Shown here: positions 42,791 to 51,143 of the stretch, in pieces | Layout: every line of letters begins with the position of its first letter | Numbering within the stretch: position 1 is the stretch's first letter | NCBI GenBank assembly: GCA_015222205.1 | Contig: JADFUW010000028.1 | Coordinates: forward strand, 1-59,833 | Reading direction: 5' to 3' | Source of the DNA: Chloroflexota bacterium | Lineage (GTDB): Bacteria; Chloroflexota; Dehalococcoidia; Dehalococcoidales; UBA5760 | Length of the DNA stretch: 59,833 bases | Made by a program: the position numbers and the translations under genes | The notes under the pieces: generated by a model | What the model saw: the letters and a program-made list of their open reading frames with translations, nothing else | What the model was told of the DNA's origin: nothing | The model's database searches: none

Positions 42791-43738
42791 CTAACCCTGA
42801 TGGCTCAAGTGCTCGCTGGAGTATTTATCGAGCCTCTCCTTGAACTCCTCGGGACTGAAATAGTATCCCTGAGTACCATAGCACTCGATGGCAAAGGAAG
42901 CACATACACTTGCCATTATAGCACACTGTTTGATGCTCTTACCTTGGGCTAAACCCTTGATTAACCCGGCTCTATAGGCATCGCCAGCACCGGTTGGATC
43001 CACTATTGATTTCGGTTTGACGGCGGGTATATCTATTTCGCAGTCCGGTATCAGGACCTGGGAGCCTATTTCCCCCAACGTGGTAACAATAATCTTGGTT
43101 TTCTCTAGTAGCTTCTTTTTGTCTAGTCCTGTGGTACTAATAATCAGCCCCAGCTCGTAGTCGTTGGAGACCAGAATCTTGGAGCCTTCTATGCATTGGA
43201 TAAGGTCTTGTCTATTCCACATTGGTAGGGATTGGCCGGGGTCAAAGATGTAGTTGATACCTCTAGACTTGCAGGTGCGGGAGTAGTTCATCATATCCGT
43301 AAGATTTCCGGGGGCAATAATAGCGATGCTTTCTTTGGGGTTGACCCTATCAAAGTTGAAAGAAGAAGGGTGTTTCATAGCCCCGGGGTTGAACCCGGTA
43401 ATCTGGTTGTCGGCTCGATCGGTGGTGATGTAGGCGCTGGCGGTGAGTTCCTCCTCGATTATCTTGATACTGTCGGAGGCGATATGGTTTTTTGCCAGCC
43501 ATTCAAAATATCTGTGGTAATCGTGGCCAACGGTAGCCAGGATTATCGGTGTTTCCCCTAATAGGGATAGGGCGTAGGCAATATTACCGGCGGTACCGCC
43601 GAGTTTCTCTATCATACCGTTGACAGTGAAAGAGACATTCAGAACATGTATCTTCTCGGGCAGGATATGGTCAGAGAACTCTCCGGGAAAGTCCATAATC
43701 CTGTCGTATGCTAGTGAGCCGGAAACAATAATATTCAT
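42791..43738 (-). CDS. PfkB-family carbohydrate/nucleoside kinase
   Basis: A 315-residue ribokinase-fold protein. The N-terminal IVSGSLAYDRIMDFPG and GGTAGNIAYALSLLG are the substrate side, and SIVDPTGAGDAYRAGLIKGL holds the catalytic Asp and anion hole (GAGD). The pattern resembles archaeal-type nucleoside/adenosine kinases more than fructokinases, but the substrate is not certain. It phosphorylates a sugar or nucleoside with ATP. It stands alone, upstream of nusA with a terminator between. Upstream of it is a gene-free stretch of about 700 bases. Confidence 0.85.
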   Translation of the reverse strand: MNIIVSGSLAYDRIMDFPGEFSDHILPEKIHVLNVSFTVNGMIEKLGGTAGNIAYALSLLGETPIILATVGHDYHRYFEWLAKNHIASDSIKIIEEELTASAYITTDRADNQITGFNPGAMKHPSSFNFDRVNPKESIAIIAPGNLTDMMNYSRTCKSRGINYIFDPGQSLPMWNRQDLIQCIEGSKILVSNDYELGLIISTTGLDKKKLLEKTKIIVTTLGEIGSQVLIPDCEIDIPAVKPKSIVDPTGAGDAYRAGLIKGLAQGKSIKQCAIMASVCASFAIECYGTQGYYFSPEEFKERLDKYSSEHLSHQG

Positions 43739-43829
43739 TGATGTCTCACATCACCTCAAAACTATCATTGGACAGAGCACCAGGAGCAAGGAAAGCAGGA
43801 AGCATTAGCACATCGGCTTGAAACAGATA

Positions 43830-43877
43830 TCGGGGTGAGAGGATTTGAACCCCCGACTGCCTGAACCCCATTGAGCC
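43830..43877 (-). pseudogene. 3' fragment of a tRNA, probably tRNA-Pro
   Basis: The minus strand reads like the 3' half of a tRNA-Pro: TGGGGTTCAGG (anticodon loop with GGG), a CAGTC variable region, the T-arm GGGGGTTCAAATCCTCT and an acceptor end CACCCCG plus A. The 5' half (CGGGGTG acceptor and D-arm) is not present upstream, and no CCA follows. Integrating elements often leave such a piece as an attachment site, so it may mark an old insertion. Confidence 0.45.
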
Positions 43878-44168
43878 TGCCTAAAAGGCAGAGACTGCTT
43901 GCCTTTTTCCATGAGACATAATAGCACCATACGAATCGCAAATCAATAATATCTAAGCTTGCTCCTTTACTTTCCTTATCACTTCTAAGTTGTTACAAAA
44001 AGCGATAACCTTAGCCTTAATAATTCCGAGGTTTGTTAAGGTGCTGGGGTGTACCTGAGAGACCTACTTTGCTTTGAGTTTTGTTACCCAAGGGCTACAG
44101 GGGTCAGCGAGTGCTTTTCAATTATCCAGTTTCACACTAAGTAGTATAGGACCAAAATTGTTAATTTA
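43878..44168. other. Non-coding stretch upstream of the aminotransferase
   Basis: Together with the tRNA fragment and the promoters that follow, this makes about 700 gene-free bases (43739-44456). A small hairpin CTGCC/GGCAG lies near 43876-43895. No open frame with a ribosome site is seen. Confidence 0.4.
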
Positions 44169-44197
44169 TTGACATTTGCAATTTGGCAAATTATACT
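44169..44197 (+). promoter_or_regulatory. Distal promoter of the aminotransferase-TRAP region with inverted repeat
   Basis: TTGACA (44169-44174), 17 bases, TATACT (44192-44197). The spacer holds an inverted repeat ATTTGC/GCAAAT (44174-44191), exactly between the two boxes, a good place for a regulator to act. Confidence 0.6.
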
Positions 44198-44250
44198 TGC
44201 TGATAGAGATACTGGCTCTATATGCCAATACATAAAATTATTTGTCTATT

Positions 44251-44295
44251 TTGTCATTTTGAATCTTGTGAAATATACTTACTTGGAACTAGTTC
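44251..44295 (+). promoter_or_regulatory. Proximal promoter with palindrome downstream
   Basis: TTGTCA (44251-44256), 17 bases, TATACT (44274-44279), then the perfect palindrome GAACTAGTTC (44286-44295) at the expected transcription start. The gene begins 160 bases further on. Confidence 0.5.
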
Positions 44296-44456
44296 TGTGT
44301 AGTGTTGCCTTATGGTAGGCATTAATTGAAAAGTCGACGGGGGTAGCGGGTTTGGTAATTTTGAAGTAGGAGGTGTAGAGGTATACCAATTTTAAGAGAA
44401 CAAAGATTACAGAAGCGAAAATTAAGGAGCGAAAATAAAAGGAGGATAGATAATAG

Positions 44457-45818
44457 ATGGTTTCTAAACAAGAGCTTGTGAAAAAGGACTTGGCTCATGT
44501 CATCCATCCTTTTGGGGTAATGGGAGCCGAGCCGAAATTCATTTTTACTGAGGGTGAAGGTGTCTACCTGCGGGATATAGATGGTAATAAGTATATGGAT
44601 ATGACCTCGGGTGGTGTACACCTATGTAATTTGGGTCACTCTCCGAAGGCGCTAGTCGATGCCCTTGATGAGCAGATGCACAAGTTAGCCTATTTCTCAG
44701 CGGGGGCGCCCAATGTTGCCACTGAGCAATATATTGAGTACTGTACCGAGCTGGCTGAGGTTCTCCCTGGTGACCTTAACCGTGTCTATATGACCTGCTC
44801 CGGTTCGGAGACTACCGAGGTCTCCACACAGATAGCCAGGCACTATTGGGACTCCGTTGGGCAACCAGGGAAGTATAAGATTATCGCCATAAATCGTGCC
44901 TATCATGGCGGCACCCTTCTCAGCAGAAGTCTCACCGGGAGTCAGGTTGGCATGGGTTCCTTTGGGCGCCGGGTTCCTGAAGTGGTTAGGGCACCCAATT
45001 ATATGTGCCCTCGGTGTGCCTTCGGTCTCACCTACCCCGATTGTGATATGGCCTGTGCTAAATTCCTTGAGAGTGTTATTGAGCAGGAGGGAGAGGACAC
45101 TATATCCTGTATGATAGCTGAGGTGGCACTGGGTAATGGCGGTGTATACTGGGCCCCGGATGGGTGGTGGCAGAAGGTAAGGGAGATAACCAAGGAGCAC
45201 AACATTCTATTGATTGCTGACGAGGTGCAGACTGGCTTTTGCCGCTCAGGCAAGTTCTGGGGGGTAGACCACTTTAATGTTGTCCCCGATATGCTGAATA
45301 TGGGTAAGGGGATTAACAGCGGGTTCCTACCCTGTGGGGCGGTAGGGGTCAGTGACAAAATTGTTAACGCCTTCCCCAAGGGCCAGCCGTTTAAGGGTTA
45401 TGTTACTCAGGATGCCAATGCTCTCGTTGTCGCCAGCGCCAGAGCTGCGTTAAAGGCCTATAAGGGCGGCATGGCAGACAGGACGGCTAAGCTGGGAGCA
45501 CATCTCAGTAAGCGCTTCGCAGATGAATTTCAACCCCTTCCCTGCGTAGACGATATTTCGGGTTTGGGTAAAGGTCTATACCAGTCCTTTGCTATTAAAC
45601 TCAATAAGACTACGGGGAAGCCCTATGATGTAGCGGCAACAGCCAAGGCTAGAGATTTCCTGGCCGGCGAAGCTCTAAAGCAGGGCGTTCTGCTAGGCAC
45701 CTGCGATGGCTATCCCAGGCGAGAGCCTATCGTTCCTCCCTTCATCATAACTGAGGCGGAACTGGACCAGGCGCTTGATGTTACACTCAGCTTAATGAAG
45801 GAGATTAAGCCAGTATAG
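44457..45818 (+). CDS. Class III (PLP) aminotransferase
   Basis: A 453-residue fold-type I aminotransferase of class III. Visible are the small-domain start (YLRDIDGNKYMDMTSGGVHL), SGSETTEVSTQIAR, the cofactor Asp in LLIADEVQTGFCRSG, and the Schiff-base Lys in MLNMGKGINSGFLPCG. Members move amino groups of omega-amino acids and amines such as GABA, beta-alanine or taurine, giving an aldehyde. The downstream genes are a TRAP importer and an aldehyde oxidoreductase, so an imported amine may be turned into an acid. That is inference. The start has AAAGGAGG ten bases upstream. Confidence 0.85.
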   Translation: MVSKQELVKKDLAHVIHPFGVMGAEPKFIFTEGEGVYLRDIDGNKYMDMTSGGVHLCNLGHSPKALVDALDEQMHKLAYFSAGAPNVATEQYIEYCTELAEVLPGDLNRVYMTCSGSETTEVSTQIARHYWDSVGQPGKYKIIAINRAYHGGTLLSRSLTGSQVGMGSFGRRVPEVVRAPNYMCPRCAFGLTYPDCDMACAKFLESVIEQEGEDTISCMIAEVALGNGGVYWAPDGWWQKVREITKEHNILLIADEVQTGFCRSGKFWGVDHFNVVPDMLNMGKGINSGFLPCGAVGVSDKIVNAFPKGQPFKGYVTQDANALVVASARAALKAYKGGMADRTAKLGAHLSKRFADEFQPLPCVDDISGLGKGLYQSFAIKLNKTTGKPYDVAATAKARDFLAGEALKQGVLLGTCDGYPRREPIVPPFIITEAELDQALDVTLSLMKEIKPV

Positions 45819-45893
45819 TTGCTACTTTAATAAACTAAAATAAACTAAAGATTTTATCCTCCAGAGGGGTTATATATTATATAGATGTAAGAG

Positions 45894-45911
45894 GGAGGTG
45901 TTATTATGTAG
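45894..45911 (+). promoter_or_regulatory. Start-stop mini-ORF with ribosome site in the dctP leader
   Basis: GGAGG (45894-45898) is followed after seven bases by ATG (45906-45908) and directly by TAG (45909-45911). The arrangement matches the one before livK. The real gene starts 60 bases after this ATG with its own ribosome site. Confidence 0.55.
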
Positions 45912-45965
45912 TGTGTAATTTTGGCTGATATTGCTGAAAAGCGAAATCTTAGAGGAGGTTTATAG

Positions 45966-47057
45966 GTGAAAAAGAAAGGGTTATTAAAACTAATCGTTGG
46001 TGTTAGCTTGGTAGCCGTGTTGGCAGTAGCTATACCGTTGATAAGTGGCTGTGCTGCTCCAGGACCGGCGCCGACCCCGACACCAACCCCAGAACCAACC
46101 CCAGAGGCAACATGGCATCTCAGGGGTATATCCCCCCAGTGTCGGTCCATTGTGGAAAGGGACTCAATAGCCCAGTGCTGTGATGTTATCACAAAGATGA
46201 GCGGCGGACGAGTTACCTTTGATTGGTATGCCGGTGGCGAGCTGATGCCCTCTGAGGAGGAGATACCTGCCCTCAAGGCTGGCACTATTCAGATGCTTCA
46301 ATGGTATCCCCTTATGGGTACGGTCACCGAGTTGAGGACAATTGAATGCGGCGCTCCCTTCGCTACTAAAAATGCCCTGGAGTTCAGGTCGCTAATCTAT
46401 CACCGGGGGCTGATGGAGCTTTTCGCCGAGTCCTATGAGGAGCAGGGTCTTTACTATATCGGACCCTCACTACACGACCCTCTAGAGACCTGTTCCCGAT
46501 TACCAGCCTACTCCCTTGATGACATGAAGGGGCAAAGAATACAGCTCCTGGCTGAGCACGCTTATCCCTATACACAAGTCGGCGTTGCCTGTATGCCCAC
46601 TCCCCCAGCAGATGTCTATCTAGCTATTCAGACGGGCGCTATGGACGGGTTTGGCTGGTCTGGCGCCGATGAGATCGTCATGTTCGGCATGAATGAGGTT
46701 GCCCCATACCTTTGGGACCCGCCCTTTGTTGATGTGTGCAATGTTGCCTACCTGCTAAATAAGGATGTGGCGGATTCTATGCCGGAAGAAATACTGGAAA
46801 TTATCAGGGTTGGCGTTCTTCACCTCGATGTGTGGAATGAGACGGTAAGGTGTAATGGTGAATTCAAGTGCCGGACCGACGGCTCCTTTAAGGAGGTCTG
46901 CTACCTTCCGGAGGAAGATGTCAAGGTGCTACAGGGATATGGGATGGAGTATCTGGAGAACGATGTGGCTCTGAGAAATGCCAGGTGTGCTGAAGCAGTT
47001 AGAATAATCAAGGAATTTCGCGCTGAAGTGGACGAAGCTGACTGGTATGGCCATTAA
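45966..47057 (+). CDS. dctP: TRAP transporter substrate-binding lipoprotein DctP-type
   Basis: A 363-residue lipoprotein starting with GTG. The signal peptide MKKKGLLKLIVGVSLVAVLA is followed by lipobox LISG-Cys near residue 22 to 26, then a Pro/Thr linker (PTPTPTPEPTPE). The binding domain has family features such as LTAIQTGAMDGFGW-like (LAIQTGAMDGFGW) near residue 220 and VAYLLNKDVADSMPEEI. It would catch a carboxylate-type solute outside the cell. The first residues match those of livK (MKKKGL). A hairpin follows before dctQ, so the binding protein may be made in excess. Confidence 0.87.
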   Translation: MKKKGLLKLIVGVSLVAVLAVAIPLISGCAAPGPAPTPTPTPEPTPEATWHLRGISPQCRSIVERDSIAQCCDVITKMSGGRVTFDWYAGGELMPSEEEIPALKAGTIQMLQWYPLMGTVTELRTIECGAPFATKNALEFRSLIYHRGLMELFAESYEEQGLYYIGPSLHDPLETCSRLPAYSLDDMKGQRIQLLAEHAYPYTQVGVACMPTPPADVYLAIQTGAMDGFGWSGADEIVMFGMNEVAPYLWDPPFVDVCNVAYLLNKDVADSMPEEILEIIRVGVLHLDVWNETVRCNGEFKCRTDGSFKEVCYLPEEDVKVLQGYGMEYLENDVALRNARCAEAVRIIKEFRAEVDEADWYGH

Positions 47058-47088
47058 TGGAGCCAGTTAACAGTCTAATTTGAGACGG

Positions 47089-47124
47089 TTCCTGTCCCTA
47101 GTCCGGTTGGGCTAGGGACAGGAA
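47089..47124 (+). promoter_or_regulatory. Strong hairpin between dctP and dctQ
   Basis: TTCCTGTCCCTAG (47089-47101) pairs perfectly over 13 bp with CTAGGGACAGGAA (47112-47124); there is no T-run. It is the kind of element that stabilises the upstream RNA or halts some transcripts, so dctP would exceed dctQM. Confidence 0.65.
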
Positions 47125-47157
47125 GTATATGTAGTGTTAATTCTTAGGAGACTTTGA

Positions 47158-47667
47158 ATGCCTAAACCGCTGACTGCTTATGTAAAGGCTATTGAGCTCT
47201 TTGTGGCGCGGCTGTGGACGGGGCTAAGATGGGTTACTGTATTTATCATAGCCGTCTTGGCCTATGCGGTGGTGGTTAGGCATGGTTTAGATACACCCAG
47301 TATTACAGCCTACGAGTTGGCCATGTTTGCGATGACGGTTGGGTTCTTTCTTGCCGGGGGACCTCTTCTTCTTCAAGAGGAGCACGTGAGAATGGATGCC
47401 TTTTACACCCGGTGGTCTCCCAGGAGAAGAGCCATTATGGACGCGGCTACCTTTGCCCTCTTCGTTTATATTATTGTCATGCTAACTACCAGTGTTTCCG
47501 CTACTATAGACTCGTATGTTACAGGGCAACATACCAAAAGTATATGGTCACCTCCTCTCTGGCCTCTTAAAGCTGGTATGGCAGCCGGGTGTCTCATAAT
47601 GCTTCTTCAGGCAATAGCTAATCTTATCCGGGACATCGCTACTATCAGGGGGAAGCCCTTGTCATGA
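47158..47667 (+). CDS. dctQ: TRAP transporter small permease DctQ-type
   Basis: A 169-residue membrane protein with four helices. The segment TAYELAMFAMTVGFFLAGGP and LQEEHVRMDAFY (helix two to the conserved loop) are DctQ-like. It joins the large subunit to build the membrane part of the TRAP system, which uses an ion gradient rather than ATP. It overlaps dctM by four bases (ATGA). Start MPKPLTAYVKAIEL has a GGAG ribosome site. Confidence 0.87.
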   Translation: MPKPLTAYVKAIELFVARLWTGLRWVTVFIIAVLAYAVVVRHGLDTPSITAYELAMFAMTVGFFLAGGPLLLQEEHVRMDAFYTRWSPRRRAIMDAATFALFVYIIVMLTTSVSATIDSYVTGQHTKSIWSPPLWPLKAGMAAGCLIMLLQAIANLIRDIATIRGKPLS

Positions 47668-48989
47668 ATGTAACGCTTATTACTATTATGATGTTTGCCA
47701 GCATGATGGCGTTACTTACCACCGGGCGCCAGATCTTCCTCATCGTAGGCGCCGTTGCCACTGTCAGCTGCCTAGCCCTGTGGGGCACTGGTGGTGTAAT
47801 GATGCCGCACTTTAACGCTGTTAACATGATATATTGGGATGTCATGCTATCCTTCCCGGCGTTTATCTTTATGGGATACATGCTGGCTAGGTCAGGGATG
47901 GCTGATGCCCTTTATGACATGATATACAAGTGGATGGGTGGCGTTAGGGGCGGGCTAGGTATGGGAAGCATTGGCATCTGTGCCTTAATCGGGGCGGTAC
48001 AGGGAACCTGTGTATCCGGGCAGGTGGCTATGGGGCTTATCGCTTTACCCTCTATGCTCAAGCGGAAATACTCTAAGTCAATAGTAACCGGCCTCATCCA
48101 GGCTGGTGGTGGCCTGGGCTACCTTATTCCACCTAGCCTGGTTTTCGTTCTCTATGGTTACCTGGCTAAGGTACCCATTGGACACCTGTGGCTGGCTGGG
48201 GCGATACCCGGTTTGATATTAGCTGGTATGTACATTGCCTATATTGGTATCCGGTGTCAGCTTCAGCCGCATATTGGCCCACCAATACCCCTTGAAGAGC
48301 GGGCTAGCTGGAGAGAGAAATTTATTAGCATGAGGGCTGGAGTAGCACCTCTCGTCCTTCTTTTTGTGGTCATGGGGTTATTGATAGTGGGGGTGACCAC
48401 GGTAACAGAAAGCTCCGCTATTGGGGCTATAGGTTCTATAGTGGTTGCTGTTGTTTACCGCAGATTTAACTGGGCGGATTTTGTAATGGTAGTAGACCAC
48501 ACCTGGCGGCTTACCAGCATAATTATGTGGATTTTTGTGGCTGCCATTCTTTTCGGCGCCGTCTACCAAGGTCTTGGTGCAGCCAAGGCTTTTGATGTGT
48601 TGGTCACGGGAGTAGTAGGTCAGAACCCAACGCTGATAGTGGCTATGATGGTGGGTATCTATTTATTGCTGGGGATGGTTATGGATGACTTTGCCATGCT
48701 TATCGTCACTGCTCACATGTTCATACCGGTACTAGTAGGACTAGAGGTAAACATGGTTTGGTTTGGGGTTCTCTACTGCGTCACCGTCTTGGTAGCCCTG
48801 CTGACGCCTCCCTTTGGCTTTGCCCTGTTTATTATGAAGGGGCTGGTGCCAAAGGACTCAGGGATAACGATGGTGGATATCTACAAGTCAATCATACCTT
48901 TTGTGGCTTTGAACGGTATCCTTCTGGCTGTGTTAATATTTAACCCGCAGATTGCCCTGTGGCTGCCCGCTAAAGTCTTTGGGGGCTAA
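47664..48989 (+). CDS. dctM: TRAP transporter large permease DctM-type
   Basis: A 441-residue protein with about twelve helices. GAVQGTCVSGQVAMGLIALP, then GYLIPPSLVFVLYG near residue 150 and GMVMDDFAMLIVTAHMFIP near 340 are DctM signatures. It carries solute and Na+ across the membrane. Its start lies within dctQ's end. It ends 135 bases before the aldehyde oxidoreductase, with hairpins between. Confidence 0.9.
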   Translation: MNVTLITIMMFASMMALLTTGRQIFLIVGAVATVSCLALWGTGGVMMPHFNAVNMIYWDVMLSFPAFIFMGYMLARSGMADALYDMIYKWMGGVRGGLGMGSIGICALIGAVQGTCVSGQVAMGLIALPSMLKRKYSKSIVTGLIQAGGGLGYLIPPSLVFVLYGYLAKVPIGHLWLAGAIPGLILAGMYIAYIGIRCQLQPHIGPPIPLEERASWREKFISMRAGVAPLVLLFVVMGLLIVGVTTVTESSAIGAIGSIVVAVVYRRFNWADFVMVVDHTWRLTSIIMWIFVAAILFGAVYQGLGAAKAFDVLVTGVVGQNPTLIVAMMVGIYLLLGMVMDDFAMLIVTAHMFIPVLVGLEVNMVWFGVLYCVTVLVALLTPPFGFALFIMKGLVPKDSGITMVDIYKSIIPFVALNGILLAVLIFNPQIALWLPAKVFGG

Positions 48990-49009
48990 CTTTCGGAAGT
49001 AATAGAACT

Positions 49010-49110
49010 ATCACTGGTAATGACAGTCACCAGTGATAAAGGGAGCTAGGATAAACGGGGGTAATTCAAAAATAAGACAGGAGGGTTGCCCCCTTAAATA
49101 ATTTTAAGGG
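49010..49110 (+). promoter_or_regulatory. Leader of the aldehyde oxidoreductase with three hairpins
   Basis: Hairpin one: ATCACTGGT/ACCAGTGAT (49010-49018, 49029-49037). Hairpin two: GGGGGTAA/TTGCCCCC (49057-49064, 49086-49093). Hairpin three: CCCTTAAA-TAAT-TTTAAGGG (49091-49110). Hairpins two and three share CCC (49091-49093), so only one can be complete at a time. The ribosome site AAAGGAGG lies directly after hairpin three. An attenuator or ligand-sensing leader is possible. Confidence 0.5.
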
Positions 49111-49124
49111 AAAGGAGGATTATC

Positions 49125-51008
49125 ATGGTATTAAAAGGAGGCTACTGGGGGAAGATTTTATGTGTAGATTTGTCCCGTGGAGAAACGAGTGTCAGCACAT
49201 TTGATGAGGGCTTTGCCAGGAAGTATCTGGGGGGAGTTGGTCTGGCTACCAGAATAATCTACGAGAGCGTGACCAAAAATACTAATCCTCTCGGGCCGGG
49301 TAATGTGCTTGTTTTTGCCACTGGGCCGTATCAGGCAGCGAACATTGCCAGCTCCGGAAGGTGTAGTGCTGCCGCCAAGTCACCACTCACCGGCTATTGG
49401 GGGGAGGGTCTGGCGGGAGGTCATATGGGCCCGGAGCTCAAACGAGCTGGCTTTGATGCTGTGATTATCACTGGAGGAGCCAACAAGCCGGTTTACTTAT
49501 GGATTAGCGATGGTAAAGCCGAGATTAGAGATGCCAGCAAGTTGTGGGGGATGGAGACCTGTGATGTGGTGGATGCGCTTAAAGAGGCGGTTGGCGATGC
49601 TAAGGCTACGGTAAGTTCCATAGGTCCGGCTGGTGAGAAGCTGGTGAGATATGCTGCCATAGTGAATGACAAGCACGGGCTTTTCGGCCGCTGTGGACTG
49701 GGAGCGGTGATGGGGTCAAAGAAACTGAAGGCAGTGGTGGTGAGGGGAACGCTTAAACCGCCCATCGCTGACCCTGACAAGCTTAAGAATATCTATCAAG
49801 ATGTTATAAAGAGGGCTAAGGAGGTGCCGTTCACCGAGCTAAACCGGGTACATGGTCAGGCGGCATCAGTTGTCCCTAGGGAAGAAAACGGGCTGCTACC
49901 CATGAAAAACTGGGCTATAGATAACTGGACTGAAGGGGCAGCTAAGATAGGAACCCCAAGGATGACCGAGGAACTCCAGATTAAGCCGTGGGCTTGTCCG
50001 TTTTGTATTATGGGGTGCCATAGACGGATTACCAACCCCAAATACCCATCCAAGACAGGTGGCCCAGAGTATGAGACTGCGGCTATGCTTGGCTCAGACC
50101 TCTTGATAGATGACCTGGGAGCGGTTGTTAAAGCCAATGACCTCTGTAACCGTTACGGGATGGACACAATCGAGCTTGGTGCGGTATTAGCCTGGGCATT
50201 CGAGTGCTATGAAAACGGCTTGATAACCAAAGAGGATACCGATGGCATAGAGCTTAAGTGGGGCGATGCAGATGCCTTAGTTAAACTGACAGAGAAGGTG
50301 GCTAAGCGGGAAGGCATTGGAGACCTGCTGGCTGAGGGGCTAAGACCCTGTGTCAACAAAATACCAGAGTCTAAGCTCTATTCTGTGGAAGCCATGGGGC
50401 AGGCGGTGGCGGCACATGACCCAAGGGCTTTCTTCAGTGAAACAATAACCACTATTGCTTCAACAAGGGGCTCATGTCACGTACACGGGTTTGCCGAATC
50501 GGTAGAGCTGGGTGCTCTCCTCCCTGAATTGGGCATTGACGAGACACTGGATAGGTTCGACGCCAACAAGAAGGGATATGTTGGTGCTATCTACCAGGAC
50601 ATCGCCCAATTCTGGAACAGCCTTACCTGGTGCATGTTCTACTTCTTCTCTGGTGTGACGCTGACCGATGAGCTTAATCTACTAAATGCCATAACCGGCT
50701 GGGATGTAACCCCACAAGAGGCTCAGGAGATGGGGGAGCGTATAGTGTGCTTGCAGCAGATGTTCAATATAGAAAACGGAATGATTCCAGCGAAGGAGAA
50801 CGTGATGCCAGAGCGCCTTGATGTCCCGCACAAAGGGGGCGGGGCTGCTGGCAAGGTGGTACCGTGGAAGGATATCCTGAATGAGTACTGGGACACGAAA
50901 GATTGGCCCAAAGGTATTCCAGCAAAGAGTAAACTGGCAGGGCTAGGACTCGCTGACCTAGAAGCCAAGAAAGTTCCCAGCTTCAAGTGCCAGGATTACC
51001 GGGAATAG
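49125..51008 (+). CDS. aor: Tungsten-type aldehyde:ferredoxin oxidoreductase
   Basis: A 627-residue AOR-family enzyme. The N-terminal domain has KILCVDLSRGETSV and YLGGVGLATRI, typical for AOR; GPYQAANIASSGRCSAAAKS is the pterin-side loop. The 4Fe-4S cysteines are in CPFCIMGCH near residue 290, and a fourth Cys follows later. The enzyme oxidises aldehydes to acids and reduces ferredoxin, using a tungsten bis-pterin. It lies after an aminotransferase and a TRAP importer, so its aldehyde may come from that pathway. A MoaD/MoeB-like pair for pterin sulfur follows nearby. A strong ribosome site (AAAGGAGG) precedes the ATG. Confidence 0.92.
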   Translation: MVLKGGYWGKILCVDLSRGETSVSTFDEGFARKYLGGVGLATRIIYESVTKNTNPLGPGNVLVFATGPYQAANIASSGRCSAAAKSPLTGYWGEGLAGGHMGPELKRAGFDAVIITGGANKPVYLWISDGKAEIRDASKLWGMETCDVVDALKEAVGDAKATVSSIGPAGEKLVRYAAIVNDKHGLFGRCGLGAVMGSKKLKAVVVRGTLKPPIADPDKLKNIYQDVIKRAKEVPFTELNRVHGQAASVVPREENGLLPMKNWAIDNWTEGAAKIGTPRMTEELQIKPWACPFCIMGCHRRITNPKYPSKTGGPEYETAAMLGSDLLIDDLGAVVKANDLCNRYGMDTIELGAVLAWAFECYENGLITKEDTDGIELKWGDADALVKLTEKVAKREGIGDLLAEGLRPCVNKIPESKLYSVEAMGQAVAAHDPRAFFSETITTIASTRGSCHVHGFAESVELGALLPELGIDETLDRFDANKKGYVGAIYQDIAQFWNSLTWCMFYFFSGVTLTDELNLLNAITGWDVTPQEAQEMGERIVCLQQMFNIENGMIPAKENVMPERLDVPHKGGGAAGKVVPWKDILNEYWDTKDWPKGIPAKSKLAGLGLADLEAKKVPSFKCQDYRE

Positions 51009-51094
51009 TAAAGTGGTGTCTTAAGTGTCCTTGGGAAACTAGATTTCCCTCTGAAATGGTATCATAGGGAAGCGAATTAGGGTTACCTCTTACT

Positions 51095-51140
51095 AAGAGG
51101 AGAAGTTATTGGGTTTAATTTGTGGCTTCTCCTCTTTAAT
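51095..51140. terminator. Bidirectional intrinsic terminator between aor and the rhomboid gene
   Basis: AAGAGGAGAAG (51095-51105) pairs with CTTCTCCTCTT (51126-51136) in an 11-bp stem with a 20-base loop. A/T-rich flanks allow use in both directions by the convergent genes. Confidence 0.65.
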
Positions 51141-51143
51141 TTG

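Noticed and set aside
44697-45200. 167-codon ORF antisense to the aminotransferase
   Set aside because: It has a Pro-rich, low-quality composition and covers the conserved PLP-enzyme core on the other strand; a shadow frame.
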